A stretch of 64,000 bases of DNA from an uncultured Clostridia bacterium (GCA_949286835.1 CASEDP010000004.1:1-64000), one strand, 5' to 3'. Shown: positions 42,301 through 50,721, counted from the first letter of the stretch. Notes: a model not told the origin generated them from the sequence alone. Numbers and translations are program-made.

Positions 42301-42540
42301 CACGTTGTCCGCCCTGCCGCGCTTGGCGGAAAGAAACCTTGACAGCGTGTAGACGCACACCGAAAAAGAGCCGCCCGCCGCCTCGCACACAGCCTTTTCG
42401 GCGGCGAGGGACAGCCTGTCCTCGCAGAACACGGCTATATTCTGCCTTTCCTCTTCCGCGACGGCGGCGTTGCGGGCTATTATCTCTTTGAAATGGGTGA
42501 GAGCCGCCGACAATGTCGGGGCTATGCAGGCATTTACCAT
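39316..42540 (-). CDS. addB: ATP-dependent nuclease subunit B
   Basis: The second AddAB subunit, 1074 residues, with a degenerate helicase fold for Chi recognition and a C-terminal nuclease. The nuclease motif is GRIDRVD...IIDYKTG. Cysteines for the 4Fe-4S cluster are in YFSCPYKCF and DACGYCKFGGC. Unlike Bacillus AddB, the N-terminus (IAPTLSAALTHF) has no Walker A GxGKT, so it cannot bind ATP in the usual way. GAGAGGTAAATCT lies before the ATG at 42540. It is the first gene of addBA. Confidence 0.9.
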   Translation of the reverse strand: MVNACIAPTLSAALTHFKEIIARNAAVAEEERQNIAVFCEDRLSLAAEKAVCEAAGGSFSVCVYTLSRFLSAKRGRADNVLTSQGSAMALRSIIDANAQKLNLFRKLSATGAAQEVYDTIALLYSSGVSAEDLGRAEAQGELLRRKLADLKLLYSEYSAYLEENGLVDRNEYLRQLPEVISSSAELVGAHVVILGFQAFTASVRECVRACIRTAADVSGLFIGGRESFYVNQAWSSFSGVAAECGKPADIINLPSDRVGAAEHLRRNLFDTLSFHRAEAFPADGRVNVAVAADEAEECNFIAAEVVKCVRELGLRYREISVMLPDIPAYQPLLERAFRAYGIPLYADRRYPLVSHPLCRFLMGYLACLSDGCRLQSVVQVVSSPVFLAAAGEGARADKDVFVNYLLRAASSRGGVKREINRQICEEPDLSYTAVSRIRDLFLEGLSMLSQAKGAALAGALKALADRFTADVTLGEASKSAAFSAYPEIAAMNARAYECAVQVLQEAERLAAGQKLSVKKLSAILKSGFTAAEISLIPPKQDAVFVGDLSATANTGSKVIFAAGLTDGVPACSQDIAILTDAELASLEELNLAVSPKISEVNDRVREITALNLVAFSERLYLIYPLRRGGEECARSEVADYALRLFSSGGKLLEAAPCDYGDGNFAIYPDYFSRPLPALGRLAEYSAGGGTASPSKETPVEKYSAVCAALGEYAEEKGDGYISAALKDITGGRGHNFSLASGRKLYGKSLSPTALESYFSCPYKCFMTQGLKLAERVESALRPLDSGNFIHSVLEKTAGSLDGFGGEEDCARFAADAAKELLAKPQYAAMSADKRGEYTAKALSEEAVKVSVGAYRQLANSRFKVTATELGCRISLGEISLWGRIDRVDSCDDLVRIIDYKTGATDDSASSYYMGLKTQLPLYLLAASKGRRAAGAYYFPAKVEYSSSEAGSFCLQGFMDGSADVVRCSDVNVQEKGKSVYVNAYLNGRKLDKAMEREQFADFLDYAVMVSGGGAGEMLGGNIAPSPVQDACGYCKFGGCCGYDLRKEGERRMVNVNCARIAEISRQEKEGKKDE

Positions 42541-42566
42541 AGATTTACCTCTCAATTCACACGCCC

Positions 42567-42572
42567 ATTATA
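42567..42572 (-). promoter_or_regulatory. Extended -10 box of the addBA operon
   Basis: On the minus strand TGT precedes TATAAT, an extended -10. No good -35 is visible, which is normal for this class. Confidence 0.5.
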
Positions 42573-42615
42573 ACACACATCGCTGTAAATTTTAATTATT
42601 TGCCGCATAAAAGTT

Positions 42616-42644
42616 TTTACTTTCGTAAAAATATATGCTATAAT
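42616..42644 (+). promoter_or_regulatory. Promoter of the lipoprotein gene (leaderless arrangement)
   Basis: TTTACT (42616-42621), 17-bp spacer, TGC then TATAAT (42639-42644). Only GTGGCGT separates the -10 from the ATG at 42652. Confidence 0.65.
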
Positions 42645-42651
42645 GTGGCGT

Positions 42652-43953
42652 ATGAAAAGAATTAGCAAGATTGTTGTCGCATTCATTGCGGCGGGCAGCA
42701 TAGTCACATTGGCAGGTTGCGGCGGCAAGACGCCCGACAACCGCGTTGCGACGAACGCCAACTGGAACGTCAGAACTTCGGCAAACGTAGAGGGAGATTA
42801 TTCCGACCTGTGGAAGAACAACGCAGAAGTCGCCACATATAAGATTAGCTTTACGGCGGGCGGAAATTCGACCTATTCTGTGAACTATGACGGCGGCAGC
42901 TATACGACAAAGTTCTATATGCAGGACGGATATGACTGGAACTCTGCGGATATTCCCGAAGCTTACCGCTCGGCGGACTACGCAAAGGAGACCGTATACG
43001 TATACGAGACGACGCTCTCCCTTTCGGGCGAATACAAGCTGACCTCGGACGGGTCAACGCACGAGTTTTCGGACAGCGTGACGACAAAGACGATATTCCG
43101 CCTTGCAACCGGCAACCTTCAGCCCGTATATTCGCATCAGGACATAAAGAGCACTACGCCCGCCAACCTCTCGGCGGCGAGCATAGAGCAGGCATACGTC
43201 GAGATTGACGCCGTGTACGAGACATATTACAACCACGACTGCACGGAAGCCACCGTGACGACGGCGGAGGCGGGAAAGGCAGAAGTCACCTCCTCCCTTT
43301 CGCTTTCGGACAATAACGGCTTTTCGCTCTTTGAAAACAGCCAGCTCGGCGCTGCCGTCAGGGCGCTGACAAAGGCGAACGGCTCGGCATATGCCTTTGA
43401 CGTATTCTCCCCACAGTCGGCAGCAAAACAGACCGTTCAGGCAATCTGCGCAGGAGCGGTTGAACTCAACGATGAAAACGAGGAGCAAAAGGCGATTATC
43501 GCCGCGCTCGACGCCGCCGCACCCTATATCTTCTACGACGGGGAAAACGGCGACGAGAGCGATTTGGAATACCGCTATAACGAAGTGACGCTTACGCTTG
43601 CCGCGGCGATGGCGGGACAGAGCAATACCTATTGGTATTCGACCGTAGAGAACAACGACGCAAACGCCGCGAGATCGGTGCTTTTGAAAATGGTCACCCC
43701 CCTCTCCTTCGGTCTCGGCTCGCTGGTATATACGCTTGAGACGCTTTCGCTTGAAAGCCTCGCCCGAATAAAACAGGATATTATGCCCGACAGTCTAAAC
43801 CCGTCGGGCTTATTTTTTGCCATAAAGCCGCGAGCCTTTCGCTTCCTAGTCCATTCCCCTTCTTCCGTCCGCCTGAAAATTTTTTTAAATTGGGTATGTA
43901 CAAAAGGCAAATTCGATGTTATAATTGAATTATCAAACAACTGTCTGTTATGA
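42652..43953 (+). CDS. Hypothetical lipoprotein
   Basis: The signal peptide ends in a lipobox (TLAGC, Cys about 20 from the ATG at 42652), followed by GGKTPDNR. The exported part is rich in Tyr, Thr, Ser and Asn with many short beta-like stretches; I recognise no domain. Oddly, the frame runs through a probable terminator at 43785-43818 and the promoter of the next gene, to a stop overlapping the kinase region. The last 50 or so residues (basic, with LVHSPSSVRLKIF) look noncoding. The natural stop may have been lost or a frameshift may have occurred nearby. Confidence 0.65.
   Translation: MKRISKIVVAFIAAGSIVTLAGCGGKTPDNRVATNANWNVRTSANVEGDYSDLWKNNAEVATYKISFTAGGNSTYSVNYDGGSYTTKFYMQDGYDWNSADIPEAYRSADYAKETVYVYETTLSLSGEYKLTSDGSTHEFSDSVTTKTIFRLATGNLQPVYSHQDIKSTTPANLSAASIEQAYVEIDAVYETYYNHDCTEATVTTAEAGKAEVTSSLSLSDNNGFSLFENSQLGAAVRALTKANGSAYAFDVFSPQSAAKQTVQAICAGAVELNDENEEQKAIIAALDAAAPYIFYDGENGDESDLEYRYNEVTLTLAAAMAGQSNTYWYSTVENNDANAARSVLLKMVTPLSFGLGSLVYTLETLSLESLARIKQDIMPDSLNPSGLFFAIKPRAFRFLVHSPSSVRLKIFLNWVCTKGKFDVIIELSNNCLL
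43785..43818 (+). terminator. Terminator-like hairpin inside the 3' end of the lipoprotein frame
   Basis: GCCCGAC (43785-43791) pairs with GTCGGGC (43803-43809), followed by TTATTTTTT. Confidence 0.65.
43897..43925 (+). promoter_or_regulatory. Promoter of the sugar kinase gene
   Basis: TGT followed by TATAAT (43920-43925), an extended -10, with a poor -35 (TGTACA at 43897-43902). The distance to the ATG at 43974 is normal for a leader with Shine-Dalgarno. Confidence 0.55.
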
Positions 43954-43973
43954 CAGACGGGAAGGACGCGACT

Positions 43974-45002
43974 ATGAACTGTGCTGATGTGAAATTTATA
44001 ACGATGGGCGAACTTCTGCTTCGCCTTTCACCCCCCAACAACGAGAAGATAAGGATGACGGACGAATTTACCGTGAGGTACGGCGGCGCAGAGGCTAACG
44101 TTGCCGTGTCGCTTGCAAACCTCGGAATTGACAGCTCCTACTTCACCGTAGTGCCCGATTCCTCGATAGGCAAGGCGGCTATAAGATACATAAGGAGCAA
44201 CGACGTCCACTGTTCGCCCTGCGTATACGGGGAGGGCAGAATGGGCATATACTTCCTCGAAGAGGGCTTCGGCGTGAGGGCGAGCAAGGTCACCTATGAC
44301 CGCAAGGACAGCGCCTTTTCGCGCTATGACTTCTCGACGATCGACTTCAAGGAGAAGCTGAAGGGCTTTACGTGGCTGCACTTAAGCGGCATTACCCCCG
44401 CCCTTTCCAAGAACTGCAGGGACCTCATTATGTACGCCCTCAAGGCGGCGAAGGAACTGAATATTACGGTATCCTTTGACTGCAACTACCGCTCTGCGCT
44501 GTGGGGCTGGCAGGAGGCGAGGGACTGCATAACCGAATATCTGCCCTACGTAGACGTGCTCTTCGGCATAGAGCCGATAAATCTGCCCGGACCCGACGGC
44601 AAGGATATGAAGGACGGAATGACGATGAACCCCACCTATAAGGAGCAGGACAGAATTTTCCGCGAGCTCAGCCGCAGGTTCAACATAAAGGCGATAGGCA
44701 GGCACGTGCGCTATGTACATTCGGGCAGCGAAAACAGCCTTAAGGCGTTTATGTGGTACGACGGCGAGACGTACGAGAGCAACACCTTCCGCTTCAGCAT
44801 ACTCGACAGAGTGGGCGGCGGCGACGCGTTTGCGAGCGGTATGATATACGCGATAATGCGCAGGATGAAGCCCGAGGATATAGTCAACTTTGCCGTCGCG
44901 TCGTCGGTAATAAAGCACACTATGCACGGCGACTTCAACATCACCGACGACGAAGAGAGCATCATAAGCCTGATGAACCAGAATTATGAGATAAAGAGGT
45001 AA
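43974..45002 (+). CDS. PfkB-family sugar kinase, 2-keto-3-deoxygluconate kinase-like
   Basis: A 342-residue ribokinase-type kinase. The N-terminal GGAEANVAVSLANLG binds the sugar, and the C-terminal DRVGGGDAFASG carries the catalytic Asp and anion hole. It resembles KdgK in length and in the ITMGELLLRLSPP start; a clear 2-keto-3-deoxygluconate pathway is not nearby, so fructose or another sugar is possible. GGGAAGGACG precedes the ATG at 43974; an in-frame ATG at 43950 lacks a good site. The zinc-ribbon gene follows after five nt. Confidence 0.8.
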   Translation: MNCADVKFITMGELLLRLSPPNNEKIRMTDEFTVRYGGAEANVAVSLANLGIDSSYFTVVPDSSIGKAAIRYIRSNDVHCSPCVYGEGRMGIYFLEEGFGVRASKVTYDRKDSAFSRYDFSTIDFKEKLKGFTWLHLSGITPALSKNCRDLIMYALKAAKELNITVSFDCNYRSALWGWQEARDCITEYLPYVDVLFGIEPINLPGPDGKDMKDGMTMNPTYKEQDRIFRELSRRFNIKAIGRHVRYVHSGSENSLKAFMWYDGETYESNTFRFSILDRVGGGDAFASGMIYAIMRRMKPEDIVNFAVASSVIKHTMHGDFNITDDEESIISLMNQNYEIKR

Positions 45003-45007
45003 CCGCG

Positions 45008-45232
45008 ATGCGAAAATGTCTGCGCTGCGGAAGCGATATGGTCGAGGGCTGCGGCATAAGGGTGTTCGCCTCCAACGCGGGCATAACCCTGACCGACGGA
45101 GAAAACAAAAAGTTTTTCGGGAGACTGGGAAGCCCCAAAGTGGCAATCTGCCCGCAATGCGGCGAAGTTTCGCTGTGGGTGGAGGACAGAAATACGCTTG
45201 ACAAACTTGCCAAAAAACTTAAAGACGACTGA
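45008..45232 (+). CDS. Small zinc-ribbon protein
   Basis: A 74-residue protein with CLRCGSDM and CPQCGEVS, two CxxC pairs about 45 residues apart, so a single zinc ribbon around a hydrophobic and basic core (NKKFFGRLGSPKVAI). It ends in a charged helix (LDKLAKKLKDD). Similar small proteins are annotated as nucleic acid-binding zinc-finger proteins, with no known role. It follows the kinase gene by five nt and is probably cotranscribed. Confidence 0.7.
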   Translation: MRKCLRCGSDMVEGCGIRVFASNAGITLTDGENKKFFGRLGSPKVAICPQCGEVSLWVEDRNTLDKLAKKLKDD

Positions 45233-45240
45233 AATTTACA

Positions 45241-45278
45241 GCCGCCCGCCTGAATACAGGCGGGCGGCATTGTCTTTT
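45241..45278 (+). terminator. Terminator of the kinase/zinc-ribbon unit
   Basis: GCCGCCCGCCTG (45241-45252) pairs perfectly with CAGGCGGGCGGC (45257-45268), loop AATA, followed by ATTGTCTTTT. A second GC-rich hairpin near 45343-45375 lies downstream of the convergent cysK gene. Confidence 0.8.
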
Positions 45279-45401
45279 CAGGCAACTTTATCCATAAGCG
45301 CGGTCTTATCTTTGAACGCGGCGCTTCCCCGCCGCAAACAGACGGGGCGGCGGGCACTTCTCAGTGCCGCCGCCCTCGCTATCTGTTTAAAGAAATCGCC
45401 G

Positions 45402-46334
45402 TCATTCGGCAAACATCTCGGTGGAGAGATACCTGTCGCCCGTGTCGGGAAGGAGCACGACGACCGTCCTGCCGTCGTTTTCGGGGCGCTTTGCGACCTC
45501 GGTCGCCGCCCAGAGCGCCGCGCCCGACGATATCCCGACGAGCACGCCCTCCCTTTTTGCCAGCAGTCTGCCCGCGGAATATGCCTGCCCGCCCGTTACC
45601 TTTATCACCTCGTCATATACCGACGTATTCAGAATTTCTGGCACGAAACCCGCGCCTATGCCCTGAAGGGGATGTGCGCCGCCCCTGCCGCCCGAGAGCA
45701 CGGAGGAAGCTTCAGGCTCGACCGCTATGACCTTTACGGAGGGTTTTACGCCCTTGAGGTATTCGCCCGCGCCCGTAATCGTGCCGCCCGTGCCGACGCC
45801 CGCCACGAATATGTCCACGCCCCCGTCCGTATCCTCGTAGATTTCCGGCCCCGTGGTACGGCGGTGCGCCTCGGCATTGGCGGGGTTGACGAACTGCCCC
45901 GCGACGATAGCGCCCGCTATCTCCGCGCGGAGCTCCTCCGCCCTGTCTATCGCGCCCTTCATCCCCAGCTTGCCGTCCGTGAGCACGACCTCGGCGCCGT
46001 AAGCCTTCATAAGCAGTATTCTCTCCCTGCTCATACTGTCGGGCATAACTATGACTGCGCGGTAGCCCCTCGCCGCCGCGACGGCCGCCAGCCCTATGCC
46101 CGTATTGCCCGACGTGGGCTCTATTATCACGCCGTTTTCGCGCAGCAAGCCGCGCTCCTCGGCGCCGTCTATCATCGCCTTTGCCACCCTGTCCTTGACG
46201 GAGCCCGCAGGGTTGAAATATTCGAGCTTTGCCAAAAGCTTTGCCTTAAGCCCCAATTGCCTTTCGATGTTGGTGAGCTCCAGAAGGGGCGTGCGCCCTA
46301 TGAGTTCGTCCACGGATGTATATATCTTTGCCAT
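45402..46334 (-). CDS. cysK: Cysteine synthase A (O-acetylserine sulfhydrylase)
   Basis: A 310-residue PLP enzyme making cysteine from O-acetylserine and sulfide. The Schiff-base Lys is in GSVKDRVAK (about residue 45), TSGNTGIGLA is the substrate loop, VGTGGTITG binds the phosphate of PLP, and SSGAALWA is the C-terminal phosphate loop. AAGGGGGC precedes the ATG. It follows the MATE gene with 23 nt, so the two may be cotranscribed. Confidence 0.92.
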   Translation of the reverse strand: MAKIYTSVDELIGRTPLLELTNIERQLGLKAKLLAKLEYFNPAGSVKDRVAKAMIDGAEERGLLRENGVIIEPTSGNTGIGLAAVAAARGYRAVIVMPDSMSRERILLMKAYGAEVVLTDGKLGMKGAIDRAEELRAEIAGAIVAGQFVNPANAEAHRRTTGPEIYEDTDGGVDIFVAGVGTGGTITGAGEYLKGVKPSVKVIAVEPEASSVLSGGRGGAHPLQGIGAGFVPEILNTSVYDEVIKVTGGQAYSAGRLLAKREGVLVGISSGAALWAATEVAKRPENDGRTVVVLLPDTGDRYLSTEMFAE

Positions 46335-46357
46335 AAATTTGCCCCCTTTGCTTTATT

Positions 46358-47782
46358 TTATTCTGCCTGCCGCGTTTCGGGTTGCGCGTCCGCCGTCTGC
46401 GGCGCAGCCTGCCCGTCCATCTTTTTGAGTATTCTGCGGAAGCGGAAGAAGAATATCGTGCCGCACAGCGCAGCCGCCGTAAAGTCAGCGACGCACTCCG
46501 CCCAATAGACGCCGCCGACACCCATAAATATGGGGAATATGAACGCGAACGGCACCAGAAGGAGTATCTTCCTCAAGATTGCTATAAAAAGGCTTATCTT
46601 CGCCTCCGTCACCGCCACAAACGTCGTCTGGCAGGCGCGCTGTATGCCGAATATCAGCATACCCGCGACGAATACGGGCAGATATCTGTCGGTTATCGAC
46701 AATATCTCCTCCTCATAGGTGAATATTCTGCCGAAAATTCTCGGGCAGAACATCATAACTATGCAGCACAGACAGCAATACGCCCAGCAGGTTGCAAGCG
46801 TTATGAAGTATGCCTTTTTGAGCCGCTCTTTATTCTTTGCGCCGAAGTTATAGGAGAGTATGGGCGTCACGCCCTGCGTGAAGCCCTGCACGGGCACGGT
46901 TATGAGCATCATCACGCTCTGCAGGACGGCGAGCGCCGCGACGTAATGGTCGCCGACGTCCTCGCCGAGCATATCGCCGTAGTACTTTAGCCTGCCGTTG
47001 AGCACGAAACCTATCACCGATTCGGTCGCCGACATAACGAAGGGAGCGAGCCCCAGCCCGAGTATTGCGAGTATTGCCGCACGGTCGGGCTTCATTGCGG
47101 CAAGCTCGAGGCGCAGCACGTTATTCTTTTTGCAGAGCGCGCCGACAACGAGAATACAGCTTACAAGCTGGCTTATTACGGTTGCAAGCGCCGCGCCGCC
47201 TATGCCCATATCGAAGGTGAAGATGAACAGCGGGTCGAGCGCTATGTTGAGAGCCGCGCCGACGATGACGCTTATCATTGCAAACCCGCTCTTGCCCTGC
47301 GCCGTGAGAAAGGTGTTAAGTCCGACGCTGAGCTGCACGAACAGCGTGCCTATGAGATATATCGAGAGGTATTCGTCGGCATAGCCGTAGTTATTTTTGC
47401 TTGCGCCTATGAGAGTGAGGAGCGGTCTGCGCGCGAGATATGCCGCAAGCCCGAGCACTACCGAAAAGACGACGAGCATAACGAAGCCGTTGTTGAGTAT
47501 GCGCCGTGCGCGAGGTATGTCGCCCTCGCCGAGCGCCTTTGCCGCAAGCGGCGCGCCGCCGCCCGATACGAAGGAGGAAAACGCCGCAATCAGCGTGAGT
47601 ATGGGCGCGCACAGCCCCAGCCCGCCGAGCGCGACGTCGCCTATTTCCGCCATATTGCCTATGTATATGCGGTCGACGATGTTATAGAGGAGATTGACTA
47701 TCTGCGCCGCGACGCAGGGCAACCCCATTCTTAGACAGAGCTTCCACATACGCTCCGTCCCGAGTAACTGATCTTTTGCCAT
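46358..47782 (-). CDS. MATE-family efflux transporter
   Basis: A 474-residue polytopic protein with about twelve membrane helices in two halves, typical of multidrug and toxic compound extrusion proteins driven by Na+ or H+. It begins LLGTERMWKLCLRMGLPCVAAQIVNLLYNIVDRIYIG, the family hallmark, and has GFTQGVTPILSYNFGAK in the second half. The C-terminal tail is polar. The substrate is unknown. The -10 box ends six nt before its ATG, predicting a leaderless mRNA. Confidence 0.88.
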   Translation of the reverse strand: MAKDQLLGTERMWKLCLRMGLPCVAAQIVNLLYNIVDRIYIGNMAEIGDVALGGLGLCAPILTLIAAFSSFVSGGGAPLAAKALGEGDIPRARRILNNGFVMLVVFSVVLGLAAYLARRPLLTLIGASKNNYGYADEYLSIYLIGTLFVQLSVGLNTFLTAQGKSGFAMISVIVGAALNIALDPLFIFTFDMGIGGAALATVISQLVSCILVVGALCKKNNVLRLELAAMKPDRAAILAILGLGLAPFVMSATESVIGFVLNGRLKYYGDMLGEDVGDHYVAALAVLQSVMMLITVPVQGFTQGVTPILSYNFGAKNKERLKKAYFITLATCWAYCCLCCIVMMFCPRIFGRIFTYEEEILSITDRYLPVFVAGMLIFGIQRACQTTFVAVTEAKISLFIAILRKILLLVPFAFIFPIFMGVGGVYWAECVADFTAAALCGTIFFFRFRRILKKMDGQAAPQTADAQPETRQAE

Positions 47783-47788
47783 ATTTTC

Positions 47789-47817
47789 ATTATATCACTA
47801 CAAAAGGGCGCAGACAA
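47789..47817 (-). promoter_or_regulatory. Promoter of the MATE-cysK unit, overlapping the hppA terminator
   Basis: On the minus strand, TTGTCT (47817-47812, inside the terminator stem), 17-bp spacer, TGA then TATAAT (47794-47789), then GAAAAT and the ATG at 47782. Confidence 0.6.
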
Positions 47818-47829
47818 CAGTCTGCGCCC
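47802..47829 (-). terminator. Terminator of hppA
   Basis: On the minus strand, GGGCGCAGAC (47829-47820) pairs with GTCTGCGCCC (47815-47806), followed by TTTTG. Confidence 0.7.
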
Positions 47830-47850
47830 GATGTGCATAAATATATTTTT

Positions 47851-50025
47851 TCAGGCGAACAGCGAGAACAGGTTATATTGGCTGAACACCACCACCATTA
47901 CGAGCGATATCGTCGACATTATCTTGATGAGAATGTCGAGCGAAGGTCCGACGGTATCCTTCAGGGGGTCGCCCACCGTATCGCCGACGACTGCCGCGTC
48001 GTGCGCGGGCGAGCCCTTGCCTACCCCCTCTACGCCGCCGCTCTCTATGTACTTTTTGGCGTTATCCCACGCGCCGCCCGCATTGCCCGTGTAGATTGCA
48101 AGCATTATCGCCGAGATTGTGGCGCCTATGAGCAAGCCTCCGACGAACTCCGCGCCGAACACGAAGCCGGATACGACGGGTATGAGTATGGCGATTATGC
48201 AGGGCAGCCTCATCTCTTTGAGCGAACCCTGGGAGGAGATCTCTATGCAGGTCTTATAGTCGGGCTTTGCCTTCCCCTCGAGTATTCCGGGAATGGTATT
48301 GAACTGCCGTCTGACTTCCTCCACCATCTTCCTTGCCGCCTTTGCGACCGCCTCTATGAGCATTCCGGAGAACATATAGGGAATTGCCGCGCCGACTATC
48401 GCGCCGACAAGCGTGAGCGGATTGACTATGTTGAGGAATATGTTGCCGACAAGATCTATCCCGCCGAACGCATATAGATAGGAACTCATAAGACTTAACG
48501 CCGCAAGCGCCGCAGAGCCTATTGCAAAGCCCTTGCCTATCGCCGCGGTAGTGTTGCCCACGGAGTCGAGCTTGTCGGTTATCTCCCTTACGCCCTCGTC
48601 CAGCCCGCTCATTTCGGCAATGCCGCCGGCGTTATCCGAAATGGGACCGTAAGTATCGACGGAGACCGTCGCCGCAACGAAGGACAGCATACCTATCGCC
48701 GCGCACGCCACGCCGTACATTCCCGAAACCGCATAGGAGCCGTAAATCGCAACGCCCAGAACTATTACGGGCAGCATACAGCTTATCATACCGTTTGCCA
48801 TACCCTGCGTTATGGTGAGCGCCGCGCCCTCTTTGGAGGCGTTTGAAATCTTCCTGGTCGGCTTATAATCATAACTCGTGTAGTATTCGGAGATTATGCC
48901 TATGACTATGCCTGCGACTATGCCGAACATCGACGCAATCCACGGCGAATAGTTGACAGCGACGAAACCCAGCGCCTCGAACGCCTCATTAGAGGCATCT
49001 TTGAACATCAAAGCGCTGAGCACGAGGCAGAGTATTATGGACATTCCCGCCGAAATCCACGTGGCGAGGTTGAGTTCGGTATGCACGTTCTTTGAGAGCC
49101 TGGGCTTTAAGACGACGTAGGAGATGCCGACTATGCAGGAGAGAAGCCCGCAGCCCGCAAAGACTATGGGGAACAAGAGCAGCACCCGTAAAAGCTCTGT
49201 ACTTATCGACGAGCCGACATTGTTTGCAAACAGCTCGCAGGCGAGAATTACGCCCGACATTATCGCGCCGACGTAGCTTTCGAGAAGGTCGCTGCCTAAA
49301 CCTGCGACGTCGCCCACGTTGTCGCCCACGTTATCGGCTATCGTTGCGGGGTTGCGGGGGTCATCTTCGGGAATGTGCGCCTCCGTCTTGCCTACGAGGT
49401 CTGCGCCCATATCCGCCGCCTTCGTATAAATGCCGCCGCCCACGCGGTTGAAGAGCGCAATTACCGAACAGCCGAGCGCATAGCCCGACACAGTCATTGT
49501 AAAGCCCGCATTGAGCCCCGTCCAGTATACCGTCTCTTCGCCGTTCGCCACGGCGTCAATCTGACCGCAGGCAATGCCGAACACGAGATATACGATGAGA
49601 ATTCCGAGAAGGGCAAAGCCCGCGACGCAGAGCCCCATCACGGAGCCGCCCTTGAAGGCAACTTTGAGCGTCTTGCCGATGTCGCGCGTTTCGTTCGCCC
49701 TGTGTGCCACCCTGACGTTGGCATAGGTGGCTATCTTCATTCCGACAAAGCCCGCCGACGCCGACATCACTGCGCCGATTACGAACGCCACGCCCGTCTG
49801 CCAGCTTATGAAAGCTGCCAGCACGGCCGCGATGCACGCGCCGATTATGGCGACAATCTTGTATTCATAGTTGATGAAGGCGTTTGCGCCGATGCGTATT
49901 GCGCCGGCAATCTCCTCCATCCGTTCCGTTCCCTCTTTCAGTTTCTTTACCGTAAAGTAATTGAAAGCGGCGTAGGCACAGGCGAGTATTACCGCCGCAC
50001 CCACGATGATCAGAAGTAGTTCCAT
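47851..50025 (-). CDS. hppA: Membrane-bound ion-pumping pyrophosphatase
   Basis: Sixteen-helix enzyme that couples hydrolysis of pyrophosphate to export of H+ or Na+. The hydrolytic-centre sequence DMGADLVGKTEAHIPEDDP with NPATIADNVGDNVGD (about 205-240) is intact, as is DTYGPISDNAGGIAEM. GNTTAAIGKG (about 490) has Ala and Gly at the positions that mark K+-dependent enzymes. Length 724 is usual. The ATG at 50025 is preceded by GGGGGAAAGTGG; the longer frame is not supported. Whether it pumps Na+ or H+ cannot be decided here. Confidence 0.93.
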   Translation of the reverse strand: MELLLIIVGAAVILACAYAAFNYFTVKKLKEGTERMEEIAGAIRIGANAFINYEYKIVAIIGACIAAVLAAFISWQTGVAFVIGAVMSASAGFVGMKIATYANVRVAHRANETRDIGKTLKVAFKGGSVMGLCVAGFALLGILIVYLVFGIACGQIDAVANGEETVYWTGLNAGFTMTVSGYALGCSVIALFNRVGGGIYTKAADMGADLVGKTEAHIPEDDPRNPATIADNVGDNVGDVAGLGSDLLESYVGAIMSGVILACELFANNVGSSISTELLRVLLLFPIVFAGCGLLSCIVGISYVVLKPRLSKNVHTELNLATWISAGMSIILCLVLSALMFKDASNEAFEALGFVAVNYSPWIASMFGIVAGIVIGIISEYYTSYDYKPTRKISNASKEGAALTITQGMANGMISCMLPVIVLGVAIYGSYAVSGMYGVACAAIGMLSFVAATVSVDTYGPISDNAGGIAEMSGLDEGVREITDKLDSVGNTTAAIGKGFAIGSAALAALSLMSSYLYAFGGIDLVGNIFLNIVNPLTLVGAIVGAAIPYMFSGMLIEAVAKAARKMVEEVRRQFNTIPGILEGKAKPDYKTCIEISSQGSLKEMRLPCIIAILIPVVSGFVFGAEFVGGLLIGATISAIMLAIYTGNAGGAWDNAKKYIESGGVEGVGKGSPAHDAAVVGDTVGDPLKDTVGPSLDILIKIMSTISLVMVVVFSQYNLFSLFA

Positions 50026-50101
50026 TACCACTTTCCCCCATATGTTTTTGGCAAAAAATTCTGACCGCGTTGAGATGATAAAATTTTTCGCCATCGGTTA
50101 A

Positions 50102-50130
50102 ATATTAACACAATATGACGAAAATTGCAA
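50102..50130 (-). promoter_or_regulatory. Promoter of hppA
   Basis: On the minus strand, TTGCAA (50130-50125), 17-bp spacer, TAATAT (50107-50102) with TGT before it. The rest of the 276-nt gap to the HIT gene is AT-rich and shows no gene. Confidence 0.55.
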
Positions 50131-50234
50131 TACCTATTAAAAATATTTCACACTTAAAAAATACGTCACGACGCGTGCGGAGCACCGCCAAAATATGTCA
50201 AACATAAAATGTCAAAAAAAATTTATTCTGAATA

Positions 50235-50263
50235 TTGAATAATCAAATAAAACGTGGTATAAT
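50235..50263 (+). promoter_or_regulatory. Promoter of the HIT-family gene
   Basis: TTGAAT (50235-50240), 17-bp spacer, TGG then TATAAT (50258-50263). Confidence 0.7.
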
Positions 50264-50301
50264 GATTTTTGCAATGAAATTATAAAAATATGGGGGATTT
50301 T

Positions 50302-50721
50302 ATGAAAGACACCAACTGCGGATATTGCGTGAGAGGCGAACTCTTAGAAAAATTCGGCATTTACATCTGCGACCTTGAGGTTTCCACGCTCATACTCTTC
50401 AAAGAGCAGTCCAAGCGCGGCAGATGCATCGTGGCATACAGGGACCACGTCAGCGAGATTGTCGACATCTCCGACGGGGAGAGGGACAAGTTCTTCGCCG
50501 ACGTTACGAGGGCGGCAAGGGCGATACACAAGGTATTTGCGCCCGACAAGCTCAACTACGGAATGTACGGCGACACGGGCTGCCACCTGCACGTCCACCT
50601 CTGCCCCAAGTACAAGGGCGGCGACGAATGGGGCGGCACCTTTACGATGAACCCGCAAAAGACCTATCTTTCGGACGAGGAATACGCCGAAATGATTGAA
50701 AAGATCAAGGCGGCGCTCTGA
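50302..50721 (+). CDS. HIT-family nucleotide-binding protein
   Basis: A 139-residue histidine-triad protein. The triad motif HLHVHLCPKY lies near residue 95, with CHLH giving the HxHxH pattern; the fourth His position and the length match the HINT/Ap4A hydrolase-like branch. An N-terminal CGYC could bind zinc, as in some HIT proteins. Such proteins hydrolyse nucleoside phosphoramidates or dinucleoside polyphosphates. The ATG at 50302 is preceded by GGGGGATTTT. Confidence 0.85.
   Translation: MKDTNCGYCVRGELLEKFGIYICDLEVSTLILFKEQSKRGRCIVAYRDHVSEIVDISDGERDKFFADVTRAARAIHKVFAPDKLNYGMYGDTGCHLHVHLCPKYKGGDEWGGTFTMNPQKTYLSDEEYAEMIEKIKAAL

Noticed and set aside
43697..43771. A certain frameshift in the lipoprotein gene
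   Set aside because: The original frame still looks protein-like up to about 43780, so a lost stop codon is as likely as an indel.
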